64,000 nucleotides of DNA from Teichococcus rhizosphaerae (GCF_002631185.1 NZ_PDNU01000008.1:154679-218678), one strand, 5' to 3'; counted from the first letter of the stretch, positions 42,251-53,985 are shown. Made by a program: numbers and translations. The notes: generated by a model from the sequence alone, not told the origin.

Positions 42251-42577
42251 ATGGACACCTTCATTCCGGCGCTGCTGCTGCTCTCGGGCGGTGCCTTCAT
42301 CCACACCCGCTCCAACGTGCCGGAACTCCGCCCCGCCTCGGACAGGGCCGACACGATCTGGAGGCTCCTGGCCAAGCTGGCCTTCTTCCTGTGGCTGGGC
42401 CTGCTGGCCTGGGGCATCTACATGCGCCCGCTGACCGAGGTGGCGCTGGGCTTCGGCCTGTGCCTGCTGTTCAACCTGCTGCTGGCCAGCCGCGGCCCGC
42501 GCAGCATCTGGCCCGGCCTCTCCATGGGCTTCTGCGCGGCGGGGCTGGCGCTCGGCGTCTATACCGTGCTGGGCTGA
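42251..42577 (+). CDS. small membrane protein (108 residues)
   Basis: This protein has three to four hydrophobic segments: 'MDTFIPALLLLSGGAFIHTR', 'LLAKLAFFLWLGLLAWGIYM', 'EVALGFGLCLLFNLLLASRG' and 'GLSMGFCAAGLALGVYTVLG'. No recognised family. It is 23 bases before the dehalogenase-like gene, so the two may share a transcript. Confidence 0.65.
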   Translation: MDTFIPALLLLSGGAFIHTRSNVPELRPASDRADTIWRLLAKLAFFLWLGLLAWGIYMRPLTEVALGFGLCLLFNLLLASRGPRSIWPGLSMGFCAAGLALGVYTVLG

Positions 42578-42600
42578 TCCTCCGAAGGGGAGGAAACGGC

Positions 42601-43482
42601 ATGATCTTCGAGGGATTCGTCCTGGAGGAGCGCGACGTCGCGGGACAGACCTTGCGCCTGCGGCGGGCCGGGGAAGGCCCGCCCCTGCTGCTGCTGCACG
42701 GCAATCCGCAGACCCATGCCATGTGGCACCGCGTCGCGCCCATCCTGGCCGAGACCCACACCGTCATCTGCCCCGACCTGCGCGGCTATGGCTTTTCCGG
42801 CAAGCCGGGCCCCACGGCGGACCACGCGCCCTATGCCAAGCGCGCCATGGCGGCCGACATGCTCGGGCTGATGCGCGGCCTGGGCCATGAGCGGTTCCGC
42901 GTGCTGGCGCATGACCGTGGCGCCCGCGTGGCGCACCGCCTGGCGCTCGACGCGCCGCAGGCCGTGGAGCGCCTCGCCCTGCTCGACATCGTGCCGACCC
43001 TGGAGCATTTCGAGCGCACCGACATGGCCTTCGCGCTCGGCTACTACCACTGGTTCTTCCTGGCCCAGAAGCACGACCTGCCGGAGCGGATGATCCTGCG
43101 CGACGTGGAGGACTGGTTCGACCTGCACACCTCGCGTGAGCCGAAGGAGAAGGGCTTCTTCCATCCCGAGGCGCGGGCCGACTACCTCGCCGCCCTGCGC
43201 CAGCCCGGCACCGTCACCGCCATCTGCGAGGATTACCGCGCCGCCGCCACCATCGACCTGGAGCATGACCGCGCCAGCCGCGCGGCGGGCGAGAAGGTGC
43301 AGTGCCCGTTGCTGGCGCTGTGGGGCGAGAAGGGAAAGATCGGCCAATGGTACAGGCCGCTGGAGGTCTGGAGGAACCATGCCGCCGGTCCGGTGGGCGG
43401 GCATGCGGTGAACAGCGGGCACTATCTGGCGGAAGAGGCGCCGGACGAGGTGCTGGCGGCGGTGGGGCCGTTCCTGCGCTGA
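42601..43482 (+). CDS. alpha/beta hydrolase, haloacetate (fluoroacetate) dehalogenase-like
   Basis: This 293-residue hydrolase has the signature of DehH1/fluoroacetate dehalogenases: oxyanion region 'LLLLHGNPQTHAMWHRVAPI', the aspartate nucleophile in LAHDRGARVAHRL (D105), the following DIVPTLEHFERTD, and the catalytic His in NSGHYLAEEAPDEV. The halide-pocket residues of characterised enzymes (His/Trp/Tyr cluster) have likely counterparts in 'ALGYYHWFFLAQ', which carries the YHWFF pattern. The reaction would release halide from short haloacids, but epoxide hydrolase activity cannot be excluded. The ATG follows GGGGAGGAAA. Confidence 0.82.
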   Translation: MIFEGFVLEERDVAGQTLRLRRAGEGPPLLLLHGNPQTHAMWHRVAPILAETHTVICPDLRGYGFSGKPGPTADHAPYAKRAMAADMLGLMRGLGHERFRVLAHDRGARVAHRLALDAPQAVERLALLDIVPTLEHFERTDMAFALGYYHWFFLAQKHDLPERMILRDVEDWFDLHTSREPKEKGFFHPEARADYLAALRQPGTVTAICEDYRAAATIDLEHDRASRAAGEKVQCPLLALWGEKGKIGQWYRPLEVWRNHAAGPVGGHAVNSGHYLAEEAPDEVLAAVGPFLR

Positions 43483-43490
43483 GCCGGTAA

Positions 43491-43517
43491 GGCCGGGGGC
43501 GGAACGGCCCCCGGGCC
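43491..43517. terminator. hairpin between convergent dehalogenase and PfpI genes
   Basis: CCGGGGGC (43493-43500), loop GGAACG, GCCCCCGG (43507-43514) is a perfect 8-bp stem extended by GGCC with one bulge. It lies between two convergent genes and can serve both strands; no U-tract. Confidence 0.5.
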
Positions 43518-43536
43518 TGGGCCTATCGCCTGCCGG

Positions 43537-44124
43537 TCAGGCCGCGCGGCGGGCGCCGTGGTTGCCCTCCCGCACCTCCTCGATGATCTTGGAGACGAAG
43601 GCGTCGAGATCCTTGGGCGAGCGGCTGGTGACGATGCCCTGGTCGGTCACCACCTCCTGGTCCAGCCAGTTGGCGCCGGCATTCTGCACATCCGTCTTGA
43701 TGGAGGCGAAGGAGGTCATCTTGCGGCCCTTGGCGAGGCCCGCCTCCACCAGGATCCACGGCCCGTGGCAGATCGAGGCCACCACCTTGCCCTTGGCCGC
43801 GAAGTCGCGCACCAGGCCGATCACCGCCGGGTCCACCCGCAGCTGGTCGGGGTTCAGCACGCCGCCGGGCAGCACGATGGCGTCGTAGTCATCCGCCCTC
43901 GCCTCGTCCAGCCTGCGGTCCACGGGCACCTTGCGGCCCCAGTCCTCGGGCTGCTTCTGGCCGTCCCAGGCAAGGATGCTGCCGGGCTCGCGGGTCTTCT
44001 CGGGGGCGGCCACATGCACGGTGGCGCCCGCCGCCCGCAGCTTCTCCAGCGGCACGAAAAGCTCCGATTCCTCGAAGCCGTCGGTGGCCAGGATGAGGAT
44101 CTTGCTCTGCTTGATGTCCGGCAT
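43537..44124 (-). CDS. DJ-1/PfpI-family protein (type 1 glutamine amidotransferase-like)
   Basis: This 195-residue protein of the PfpI subgroup has the nucleophile elbow 'KVVASICHGPWILVEAGLAK' (C119, H120) and the conserved glutamate in 'ATDGFEESELFVPLEKLRAA' (residues 18-19). 'YDAIVLPGGVLNPDQLRVDP' and 'VTDQGIVTSRSPKDLDAFVS' are typical. Family members are reported as glyoxalase/deglycase-like stress proteins or, in archaea, proteases. The start at 44124 (MPDIKQSKILIL) is chosen because the upstream extension is Pro/Gly-rich and not conserved in type. Confidence 0.88.
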   Translation of the reverse strand: MPDIKQSKILILATDGFEESELFVPLEKLRAAGATVHVAAPEKTREPGSILAWDGQKQPEDWGRKVPVDRRLDEARADDYDAIVLPGGVLNPDQLRVDPAVIGLVRDFAAKGKVVASICHGPWILVEAGLAKGRKMTSFASIKTDVQNAGANWLDQEVVTDQGIVTSRSPKDLDAFVSKIIEEVREGNHGARRAA

Positions 44125-44205
44125 GTCTGTTCTCCGTGGCGGTGTCGGCGGAGAAACACCAGGGGCGGGGACGGGTTCCCCCCGCCGCTCTCCGCCCCAC
44201 ACGGG

Positions 44206-44706
44206 TCAGGGCAGCACGAGGAACAGGTCGGTGTCTCCCGTGCGGGCGCCCTCGGCCGTCAGCAGGGCATGGGCCTGGCCGCGGTGATGCGTCTGGTGGT
44301 TAAAGAAATGCACCACCAGCAGCGCCATGGGCCGCGTCACCTCCCGCCCGGCGGCGCCGCTGTGCCAGGTGAGGCTTCCCGCCAGCAGCACCTCGTCCAT
44401 CGCCGCCGCCCAGGCCTCGATGCGCGCGTCCAGCGCCTCGCGCGTGGCGCGCAGCGTGCCGAAGTCGCGGATCATGCCGGCGCTGTCCGCCAGCTTCGCC
44501 GCCGGCGCCGGGCCGCCATCGAAGCGGCTCATCCACTGCAGGTCGCCCCACACCAGATGGCAGAGCGTGCCGTGCAGCGAGCCGAAGAAGGCGCCCCGCT
44601 CCCGCTCCCGCGCCGCCGCCCCGAGGCCCGCGGCGGCCGCGTAGAAGCGGCGGTTCATCGTGGTGTTGTAGGCCGCCATGGCGCGGCAGTATTCCGGCGT
44701 GACCAT
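44206..44706 (-). CDS. DinB-family protein (metal-dependent four-helix hydrolase fold)
   Basis: The frame continues upstream through the neighbouring gene, but the protein itself starts at ATG 44706 (MVTPEYCRAMAAYNTTMNRR) and has 166 residues. The fold's three metal-binding histidines are visible: 'GSLHGTLCHLVWGD' and 'VVHFFNHQTHHRGQAHALL' (H...HxxHHRGQ). Members include bacillithiol or mycothiol transferases, but many, as here in a glutathione-using lineage, have no known substrate. Confidence 0.85.
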   Translation of the reverse strand: MVTPEYCRAMAAYNTTMNRRFYAAAAGLGAAARERERGAFFGSLHGTLCHLVWGDLQWMSRFDGGPAPAAKLADSAGMIRDFGTLRATREALDARIEAWAAAMDEVLLAGSLTWHSGAAGREVTRPMALLVVHFFNHQTHHRGQAHALLTAEGARTGDTDLFLVLP

Positions 44707-44765
44707 TCCGGAACCGTAGCGCAAAGGCAGGCGGCCGGGAAAGGAGCGGTCCCTTCCCTCCCCCC

Positions 44766-45815
44766 TTAGAGCGGGCGGTAGAGCAGCAGCTGCTCCGTCA
44801 GCGTGCCGCCGGCATCGCGCGAGAAGCCGGGGATGCGCCCTGCCTCCACCCAGCCCTGGCCCCGGCACAGCGCCTCGGCCGCGGCGCCGGCGCGGATGTC
44901 GAGCGTCAGCAGGGAACGGCCGATGCCGCGCGCCGCCTGCTCCACCCGCTGCATCAGCGCCCGCCCGATGCCCTGGCGGCGGAACTGCGGATGCACCAGG
45001 AGCTGCTCCACCACGGCACGGTGCGCCTGGTCCTGTGGCATGGCGAGGTTGAGCTGCACCGTGCCGGCCACCTGCCCTTCCTGCCACGCCACCAGCAGCA
45101 GCCGGTTGCCCAGCGCCGCCTCGCCCGAGACGCGGCGCCAGAAGGCGCGCGCCGCTTCTGGCGGAAGCGGCGGCAGGTGCCCGGTGGCGGCGCCATCCGC
45201 CACGCAGGCCACCAGCATCTCGGCCAGGCTGCGCTCGGCGCTGGCGGCGGCCGCGGCGTCCAGCGCCTCCACCACCAGCCCGATGGCGGGCTTGGCGTAG
45301 CGGAACTCCAGCGACTTCGAGATGTCGTCGAGGATGCGGATGGAGCCGGAGCGCACATAGCCGCGCTTCTCGTAGAAGCGGTGCGCCGCCTCGAAGCGGG
45401 TGTCGGTCCAGAGCACGATGCGCTGCGCGCCCCGCGCGCGGGCATGCGCCTCCGCCCCGCCCAGCAGCGCGTGGGCGAGGCCGGTGCCGCGCTGCGACTT
45501 CTCCACATACATCTTGCAAATTTCCCAGGCGCGGTCGGAGCCGAGCGGCCGGGCCGCCACCATGCCCACGACGCGCCCTTCCGCTTCCGCCGCCCAGAGC
45601 GCGCCACCCGTGCCGGCGAAGTGGGTGGCCAGCGCCCGCAGCTCGGGCACCTCGCCATCCACGTCGAGGAAGCAGTTCGGGTATTCCGCCCAGGCGTCGC
45701 CCACGAGGCGGATGAAGTCCGCCGCGTCCTCGTCCTGTCCGGGGCGGATGGTGAAGCCGCCCATGGCAGGGATGCTCCGGGCGGGGCCGCTCAGGCCGAG
45801 GCCGGCGCCGCTCAC
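44766..45815 (-). CDS. tandem GNAT-domain acetyltransferase
   Basis: This 349-residue protein contains two acetyltransferase domains. The first (about residues 20-165) has the acetyl-CoA loop in EKSQRGTGLAHALLGGAEAH and ends with 'RFYEKRGYVRSG'. The second (about 175-349) has VHPQFRRQGIGRALMQRVEQ. The second domain has a canonical R/QxxGxG loop; the first reads QRGTGLA. The start is a GTG whose GTGA overlaps the stop of the upstream aminotransferase gene; an ATG at 45764 would remove 17 unstructured residues. Substrates unknown. The same layout recurs at 47183-48849. Confidence 0.82.
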   Translation of the reverse strand: MSGAGLGLSGPARSIPAMGGFTIRPGQDEDAADFIRLVGDAWAEYPNCFLDVDGEVPELRALATHFAGTGGALWAAEAEGRVVGMVAARPLGSDRAWEICKMYVEKSQRGTGLAHALLGGAEAHARARGAQRIVLWTDTRFEAAHRFYEKRGYVRSGSIRILDDISKSLEFRYAKPAIGLVVEALDAAAAASAERSLAEMLVACVADGAATGHLPPLPPEAARAFWRRVSGEAALGNRLLLVAWQEGQVAGTVQLNLAMPQDQAHRAVVEQLLVHPQFRRQGIGRALMQRVEQAARGIGRSLLTLDIRAGAAAEALCRGQGWVEAGRIPGFSRDAGGTLTEQLLLYRPL

Positions 45816-47032
45816 GCCAGCTCCCGGCAGAACTCCTGGATGCGCGCGCAGGCCTCGCGCAGGCTTTCCGTGTCGGTGGCGTAGGAGATGCGCAGATAAG
45901 GGCTCATGCCATAGGCCGTGCCCTGCACCGTGGCCACCAGCTTCTCCTCCAGCAGGGCCAGGGCGAAGTCGGTGTCGTTCCCGATCCTGCGCCCGCCCTT
46001 GCTGGTCTTGCCGAGGCAGGCGGCGATGTTGGGATAGACGTAGAAGGCGCCTTCCGGCTTGTGGCAGGTGATGCCGGGCGCCTCGTTCAGCATGGACACC
46101 ACGAGGTCGCGCCGCTCGCGGTAGATGGCGGCGCGCTCGGCGATGAGGTCCTGGGGCCCTTCCAGCGCGGCCACGGCGGCGGCCTGGCTGATCGTGCTGA
46201 TGCCGCTGGTGAGCTGGCCCTGCATGTTGGCCATGGCCTTGATCAGCGCCTTCGGCCCGCCCGCGAAGCCCACGCGCCAGCCGGTCATGGCATAGGTCTT
46301 GGAGGCGCCGTTGACCGTCAGCACGCGGTCCTTCAGCCGCGGCTCCACCGCGGCGATGGTGCAGAACTCGCCGTCATAGACAAGGTGCTCGTACATGTCG
46401 TCCGTCAGGATCCAGACATGCGGGTGCTTCAGCATCACCGCCGCGATCGCCTCCATCTCCGCGCGGGAGCAGGCGGCGCCGGTCGGGTTGTTCGGGAAGT
46501 TCAGGAACAGCCACTTGGTCTTCGGCGTGATGGCGGCGTCCAGGTCCTCGGCGCGCAGCTTGAAGCCGTTGTTCTGCGGGCAGCTGACGAAGGTGGGCGT
46601 CGCCGTCGCCAGCTTCGCCATGTCGGCGTAGCTCACCCAGTAGGGGGCGGGGATCAGCACCTCGTCGCCCGGGTCGCAGCTGGCCAGCAGCGCATCCATG
46701 ATGATCTGCTTGCCGCCATTGGCGACGATGATCTCGTCCAGCGCGTAGTCGAGGTTGTTGTCGCGCCGGAACTTCTTCTGCACCGCCTTCTTCAGCGCCG
46801 GCGTGCCGTCGGTCGGCGGGTACTTGGTGTCGCCGGAGAGCGCCGCCTGGTGGGCGGCCTCGATGGCGTGCGCGGGCGTCGGGAAGTCGGGCTCGCCGGC
46901 GGCGAGGCTGATCACCTTCTTGCCTTCGGCGGCCAGCGCCCGGGCACGGGTGCCCATGACGACGGAGGCGGAAACGGCAATGTCATTCAGGCGACCGGCG
47001 AGGGCGGGCATGGCTGGGCTGATCTCCGACAT
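45812..47032 (-). CDS. class I PLP aminotransferase (aspartate aminotransferase type), copy 1
   Basis: This 406-residue fold-type I enzyme has 'ALAAEGKKVISLAAGEPDFP', 'EIIVANGGKQIIMDALLASC', the substrate/cofactor segment 'FLNFPNNPTGAACSRAEMEA', the PLP lysine in NGASKTYAMTGWRVGFAGGP, and the C-terminal arginine in 'YGMSPYLRISYATDTESLRE'. The pattern is the Ib-subgroup aspartate aminotransferase/prephenate-type enzyme found in alphaproteobacteria. A near-relative (47647-48849) lies 150 bases from it, with the same gene order. The stop overlaps the start of the tandem acetyltransferase gene. Confidence 0.9.
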   Translation of the reverse strand: MSEISPAMPALAGRLNDIAVSASVVMGTRARALAAEGKKVISLAAGEPDFPTPAHAIEAAHQAALSGDTKYPPTDGTPALKKAVQKKFRRDNNLDYALDEIIVANGGKQIIMDALLASCDPGDEVLIPAPYWVSYADMAKLATATPTFVSCPQNNGFKLRAEDLDAAITPKTKWLFLNFPNNPTGAACSRAEMEAIAAVMLKHPHVWILTDDMYEHLVYDGEFCTIAAVEPRLKDRVLTVNGASKTYAMTGWRVGFAGGPKALIKAMANMQGQLTSGISTISQAAAVAALEGPQDLIAERAAIYRERRDLVVSMLNEAPGITCHKPEGAFYVYPNIAACLGKTSKGGRRIGNDTDFALALLEEKLVATVQGTAYGMSPYLRISYATDTESLREACARIQEFCRELA

Positions 47033-47182
47033 GTCAGGCAGGCGAGGCGGGCAGCCTAGTGGGCGTTTCCGGCTCCGCCAAGGGTGGCAGGCACCGGGAC
47101 GCGCAGGGCGGCCCCGCGCTGCCGGGCAAGCGGGGGTCTGGCCAGGCGGGGGCTGGCCAGGCGGGGGCGTGGCCCGCCCGGC

Positions 47183-49832
<2,650 letters not shown>

Positions 49833-50040
49833 GTTCTTCCTCCCGCGCCACGCGGGCGCCGTGTTCGACTTCTGCCGCGCCTCTCAGGGTCGCGGCATTC
49901 GCTTCACGGAAGGCCCGGGCACCGGGAACCGGGTGGCCATGTCGTCGGGGGCGTGACCACCACGCCGCGCGCAGCCAGGTCGTCCACATCCAGGGATCTG
50001 GGATGCGGCGCCGGGGGAGCAAGCACGGCACACGGAAGGT

Positions 50041-50838
50041 TCAAAGCCGGCGGAGGCCCCGCAGCGCCAGCAGGGCCAGCCCGCCGCCCAGGGCCGCCAC
50101 CGCCAGGATGACGACGGCCAGCGCGTTCACCTCCGGCGTCAGCCCCAGCCGCAGCATGGAGAACACCACCATGGGCAGGGTGGTGCCGGCGGGGCCGGAC
50201 ACGAAGCTCGCCACCACCACGTCGTCGAGCGAAAGGGTGAAGGCCAGCAGCCAGCCCGCCGCCAGGCTCGGCGCCATCAGCGGCAGGGTGATGGTGGCGA
50301 AGGCGGTGGCGGGCCCGGCGCCGAGGTCGCGCGCCGCCTCCTCCAGCTCGGGCGCCATCTCGGCCAGCCGCGCCTGCGCCAGCACCACCACATAGGCCGC
50401 GCCGATGGTGGCGTGCGCCAGCAGGATGGTGGTGGCGCCACGCCCGGCGGGCCAGCCCGTGGCGCCTTCCAGCAGCACGAAGAGCAGCAGCAGCGAAAGG
50501 CCCATCACCACGTCGGGCAGCACCAGCGGCGCGCCGGCCAGCACGCCGAACAGCGCCCGCCCCCGGAACGAGCCGCGCCGGGCCAGCACCCAGCCGGTGG
50601 CGCCGCCCAGCAGCACCGCCAGCGTGGCCGAGCCCAGCGCCACGCGGAGCGAGAGCCAGGCCGCCTCCAGCAGCCGCTCATTCTCCGCCAGCGCGGCGAA
50701 CCAGCGCAGCGAGAAGCCGCCCCACTGGAAGGGGATGCGGCTTTCGCTGAAGGCGTAGCCCGCCAGCAGCAGCACCGGCAGCCACAGGAAGCCGAGCCCC
50801 AGCGCGAGGCCGAGCCGCGCCATGCCGCCCCGGCTCAC
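50041..50838 (-). CDS. potI: putrescine/spermidine ABC transporter permease (PotI-like)
   Basis: This second permease of the polyamine importer has six hydrophobic segments and the EAA loop 'EEAARDLGAGPATAFATITL'. The family segment 'LAFTLSLDDVVVASFVSGPA' is typical of PotI/PotC. The start is GTG 50838, whose GTGA overlaps the stop of the first permease gene and which has GGAGG 7 bases before it; ATG 50823 is the alternative. It is the last gene of the operon potF-potG-potH-potI on the minus strand. Confidence 0.9.
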   Translation of the reverse strand: MSRGGMARLGLALGLGFLWLPVLLLAGYAFSESRIPFQWGGFSLRWFAALAENERLLEAAWLSLRVALGSATLAVLLGGATGWVLARRGSFRGRALFGVLAGAPLVLPDVVMGLSLLLLFVLLEGATGWPAGRGATTILLAHATIGAAYVVVLAQARLAEMAPELEEAARDLGAGPATAFATITLPLMAPSLAAGWLLAFTLSLDDVVVASFVSGPAGTTLPMVVFSMLRLGLTPEVNALAVVILAVAALGGGLALLALRGLRRL

Positions 50839-51689
50839 CGCCGCGCCTCCAGCCGCTGGAACAGCAGGATGGGCAGCAGCAGCGCCAGCAGCAGCAGCAC
50901 GGCGAGCGCCGCCGCCACCGGCCAGTCCCGGTTCTGGAAGAACTCCTGCCACAGCACGCGGCCGACAAGCTGCGCGCCCGGCGGCCCCAGCAGCTCGGGG
51001 ATGACGTATTCGCCCATGGCCGGAATGAACACCAGCAGGAAGGCCGCCGCCGCGCCCGGCGCCGCCAGCGGCAGGGTGATGGTGCGGAACACCGCCCAGG
51101 GCGTCGCGCCGAGATCGGCCGCCGCCTCCTCCACCGCCGGGTCGCGGCGCGAAAGGCTGGCATAGAGCGGCAGCACGGCGAAGGGCAGGTAGGCATGCGC
51201 CATGCCGAGGAACAGCGCCGGCCAGGAATAGAGCAGCGGCAGCGGGTCGGCGATGAGGCCCAGCGATTGCAGCAGGGTGTTGATCCAGCCCTCGTCGCGC
51301 AGCAGGCCGATCCAGGCGCCGAGGCGCGGCAGGAAGCCGGTCCAGAAGGGCAGCAGCACCGCCATCAGCAGGGGCAGCCGCCAGGCGGGGGTGGCGCGCG
51401 CCAGGCCGATCGCCATGGGGAAGCCCAGCAGCAGGCAGAGCGCCGCCGTGCCCGCCGCCACCAGCGCCGCCTGGGCGAAGGCGGCGTGGTAGAAGGGGTC
51501 CTCCAGCACCAGGGCGAAGGGCTCGATGTTCGGCCCCTCCGCCCCCCAGGGCGGGGCGATGGGCGGCACGCTCTCGGTCGGCCAGGCGAAGGCCAGCGCC
51601 AGCACCACCAGCAGCGGCGCGGCGACCAGCAGGGCCAGCCACAGCCCCGGCAGGGCCAGGGGAAGGGCGCGCAGCAGCAGGGGGCGCAT
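50835..51689 (-). CDS. potH: putrescine/spermidine ABC transporter permease (PotH-like)
   Basis: This is the first permease, 284 residues from ATG 51689, which overlaps the ATPase gene's stop as ATGA. It has six membrane segments ('LALPGLWLALLVAAPLLVVL' first) and the EAA loop 'EEAAADLGATPWAVFRTITL'. 'FLLVFIPAMGEYVIPELLGP' matches the PotH signature region. The longer frame above the chosen start belongs to the end of the ATPase gene. Confidence 0.9.
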   Translation of the reverse strand: MRPLLLRALPLALPGLWLALLVAAPLLVVLALAFAWPTESVPPIAPPWGAEGPNIEPFALVLEDPFYHAAFAQAALVAAGTAALCLLLGFPMAIGLARATPAWRLPLLMAVLLPFWTGFLPRLGAWIGLLRDEGWINTLLQSLGLIADPLPLLYSWPALFLGMAHAYLPFAVLPLYASLSRRDPAVEEAAADLGATPWAVFRTITLPLAAPGAAAAFLLVFIPAMGEYVIPELLGPPGAQLVGRVLWQEFFQNRDWPVAAALAVLLLLALLLPILLFQRLEARR

Positions 51690-52738
51690 CAGCCGGCCAG
51701 CGGCACCACGGAGGCCGCCTCCCACCCCAGCCGCACCGTGGCGCCACGCGGCGGCGGCGCGCCATCCTCCTCGGCATGGCCGACGCGCAGCAGCGCCCCG
51801 CCCCCGGCGCGGACCAGGAGCAGGCTGTCATCGCCGCGGAAGGCGACCTCCTCCACCACGCCCTCGGCGCTGTTCGGCCCTTCCGCCAGGGGGCGCAGCG
51901 CGATGCGCTCGGGGCGCAGGGCGCAGGCGGCGGTGCCGGGCGGCAGCGCGCCCTCCGGCCGCAGCGTGGCGCCAAGGCCAGGGCAGTCGAACCCGCCCGC
52001 GCCATCGGGGCGGCCTTCCAGCACATTGGCGGCGCCGAGGAACTGGGCGACGAAGCGCGTCGCCGGCCGGTCATACACCGCGCGGGGCGGGCCGAGCTGC
52101 ACCACCCGGCCATGCTCCAGCACCGCCACCCGGTCGGCCAGCGCCAGCGCCTCCTGCTGGTCATGCGTCACCATGATGAAGGCCGCGCCCGTTTCGCGCT
52201 GCAGGGCGCGCAGCTCGAAGCCGGTGCGCTCGCGCAGGTTGGCGTCCAGCGCGCCCAGCGGCTCGTCCAGCAGCAGCAGGCGCGGGCGCTTCACCAGCGC
52301 GCGGGCCAGCGCCACGCGCTGCCGCTGCCCGCCCGAGAGCCGGTGCGGCAGCCGCCCCCCGAAGCCCTCCAGCCCGACCATGGCCAGCGCCTGCCCGACC
52401 CGCGCGTCCCGCTCGGCGCGCGGCACGCCATCCCGCCGCAGGCCATAGGCGACGTTGGCCGCCACGTTCATGTGCGGGAACAGCGCGTAGGACTGGAACA
52501 TCATGTTGAGCGGCCGGGCATGCGGCGGCACGCCGGACAGGTCGCGCCCCTCCAGCAGCACCGCGCCAGAATCCGCCGTCTCGAACCCCGCCACGACGCG
52601 CAGCAGGGTGGACTTGCCGGAGCCCGAGCCGCCGAGGAGGGTGAGGAACTCGCCCGCCGCCACGTCGAGGTCGAGGCGGTCGAGCGCCAGGGTCTGGCCG
52701 AAGCGCCGGGTCAGGGCGCGCAGGGAGAGCAGCGGCAA
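51689..52738 (-). CDS. potG: putrescine/spermidine ABC transporter ATP-binding protein (PotG-like)
   Basis: This 349-residue ATPase has Walker A 'LLGGSGSGKSTLLRVVAG', Q-loop 'MMFQSYALFPHMNVAANVAY', signature LSGGQRQRVALARALVKRPR, Walker B LLLLDEPLGALD, switch 'MVTHDQQEALALADR' and a C-terminal TOBE domain. Translation starts at a TTG one base after the stop of the binding-protein gene, so coupling is likely. It is a clear paralogue of the ATPase at 13741-14730. Confidence 0.92.
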   Translation of the reverse strand: MPLLSLRALTRRFGQTLALDRLDLDVAAGEFLTLLGGSGSGKSTLLRVVAGFETADSGAVLLEGRDLSGVPPHARPLNMMFQSYALFPHMNVAANVAYGLRRDGVPRAERDARVGQALAMVGLEGFGGRLPHRLSGGQRQRVALARALVKRPRLLLLDEPLGALDANLRERTGFELRALQRETGAAFIMVTHDQQEALALADRVAVLEHGRVVQLGPPRAVYDRPATRFVAQFLGAANVLEGRPDGAGGFDCPGLGATLRPEGALPPGTAACALRPERIALRPLAEGPNSAEGVVEEVAFRGDDSLLLVRAGGGALLRVGHAEEDGAPPPRGATVRLGWEAASVVPLAG

Positions 52739-52739
52739 G

Positions 52740-53852
52740 TCAGCGGCCGGCCTTGAAGCGGCTCCAGCTGCGGCTTCGCGCCCGCTCCGCCGCCGGCGTC
52801 AGCGGCGTCAGGGTGAAGGTGCGCGCCAGCATCTCGGGGGAGAGGTAGACATTGGGGTCGTTGCGCACGGCCGGGTCCACCATCGGGCGCGCCTCCGGCA
52901 CCCCGTTCGGGTAGCGGACATGGTTGGTGATGCCCGCCATCACCGCCGGCTGCAGCAGGAAGTCGATGAAGCGGTGCGCCGCCTCCGGATTCGGGGCATC
53001 GGCCGGGATGGCCAGCATGTCGAACCAGAGCTGCGCGCCCTCCTTCGGCGCCACATAGCCGATCTCGACGCCGCGCTTCGCCTCGCGCGCACGGGCCTGT
53101 GCCTGGATGACGTCGCCCGAATAGGTCATCGCCACGCAGTATTCCCCATTGGCCAGGGCATCGAGGATGTTGCCGCTCGCGGTGATGGCGCGCACATGCG
53201 GGCGGATGGCGGTCAGCGCATCCTCGGCCGCGCGCAGGTCCTGCGGCTCGGTGCTGCTGGGGTTGCGGCCCAGCCACTTCAGCAGGGTGGGCAGCACGTC
53301 GGTGGCGGAATCCATCACCGCGATGCCGCAGCGCGCCAGGCGCCGCGCATTCTCGGGCTTCATCAGCAGGTCGAGGCTGTCGGTCGGCGCGTCGGGCAGC
53401 AGCTCGCGCACGCGGTCGGCGCGGATGCCGAGGCCCACCGTGCCGTAGAGATAGATGGCGCCGAAGCGGTTGCCGGGGTCGCTGCTCTCCACCTGCCGCA
53501 GCAGCGCGGGATCCTGCTTGCCCCAGTTCGGGATCTTCGCGCGGTCCAGCGGCTTCAGCGCGCCGGCCCGCGCAAGGCGGGAGAAGGTGGGCTCGCTGGT
53601 CGGCACGATGATGTCGTAGCCCGAGCGCCCGGCGGAAAGCTTGCCCTCCAGCGTCTCCAGGCTGTCGAACACGTCGTAGCGGACGCGGATGCCGGTCTCC
53701 TTCTGGAACTGCGCCACGGCATACGGGTCGATGTAGTCCGACCAGTTGTAGACGTTCAGCACCGCCTCCGGCTGCTGCGCGCCGGCATGGCCGGCGGCGA
53801 ACAGGCCCAGCAGGGCGGCGAAGGCGGCGGTGGCGATCCGGCGTCGGGGCAT
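52740..53852 (-). CDS. potF: putrescine/spermidine-binding periplasmic protein (PotF-like)
   Basis: This 370-residue solute-binding protein has a signal peptide ('IATAAFAALLGLFAAGHAGA', cleaved near residue 25). The mature protein matches PotF/PotD: 'LNVYNWSDYIDPYAVAQFQK', 'SGYDIIVPTSEPTFSRLARA', 'YGTVGLGIRADRVRELLPDA', 'EYCVAMTYSGDVIQAQARAR' and the C-terminal 'NHVRYPNGVPEARPMVDPAV'. The 'NWSDYI' motif contributes to the polyamine site. It heads the minus-strand operon; a possible promoter lies in the AT-rich stretch near 53940-53990. Confidence 0.93.
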   Translation of the reverse strand: MPRRRIATAAFAALLGLFAAGHAGAQQPEAVLNVYNWSDYIDPYAVAQFQKETGIRVRYDVFDSLETLEGKLSAGRSGYDIIVPTSEPTFSRLARAGALKPLDRAKIPNWGKQDPALLRQVESSDPGNRFGAIYLYGTVGLGIRADRVRELLPDAPTDSLDLLMKPENARRLARCGIAVMDSATDVLPTLLKWLGRNPSSTEPQDLRAAEDALTAIRPHVRAITASGNILDALANGEYCVAMTYSGDVIQAQARAREAKRGVEIGYVAPKEGAQLWFDMLAIPADAPNPEAAHRFIDFLLQPAVMAGITNHVRYPNGVPEARPMVDPAVRNDPNVYLSPEMLARTFTLTPLTPAAERARSRSWSRFKAGR

Positions 53853-53956
53853 CGAGCGGTCCCTGCGGCAATGGGGAGGGGGAGATCGCAGGTTAGTTGC
53901 ACGCCGCCCAAGGGTCCACGGGCAGCGGCGCAGAAGACAACATTGGGAATATTTTC

Positions 53957-53985
53957 TTGACAAATACCCAATCAATCCTTTAAAT
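53957..53985 (+). promoter_or_regulatory. near-consensus sigma-70 promoter facing the phage tail-fibre cassette
   Basis: TTGACA (exact consensus), a 17-bp spacer and TTAAAT lie in an AT-rich island within the 309-base gap between potF and the first phage-like gene. Initiation would be near 53992, about 170 bases before the first start codon. The opposite strand also offers a weaker TTGATT...ATATTC pair that could serve potF. The rest of the gap (53990-54161) is GC-rich and holds nothing else I recognise. Confidence 0.6.

Noticed and set aside
42601..43482. Part of a haloacid degradation cluster
   Set aside because: The dehalogenase-like gene has no transporter, regulator or second dehalogenase around it; the neighbours are unrelated small genes.
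50041..52164. A 707-residue fusion covering the PotI permease and an upstream N-terminal extension
   Set aside because: The upstream part is an out-of-frame reading of the PotG and PotH genes; the permease starts independently at the GTGA overlap (50838).
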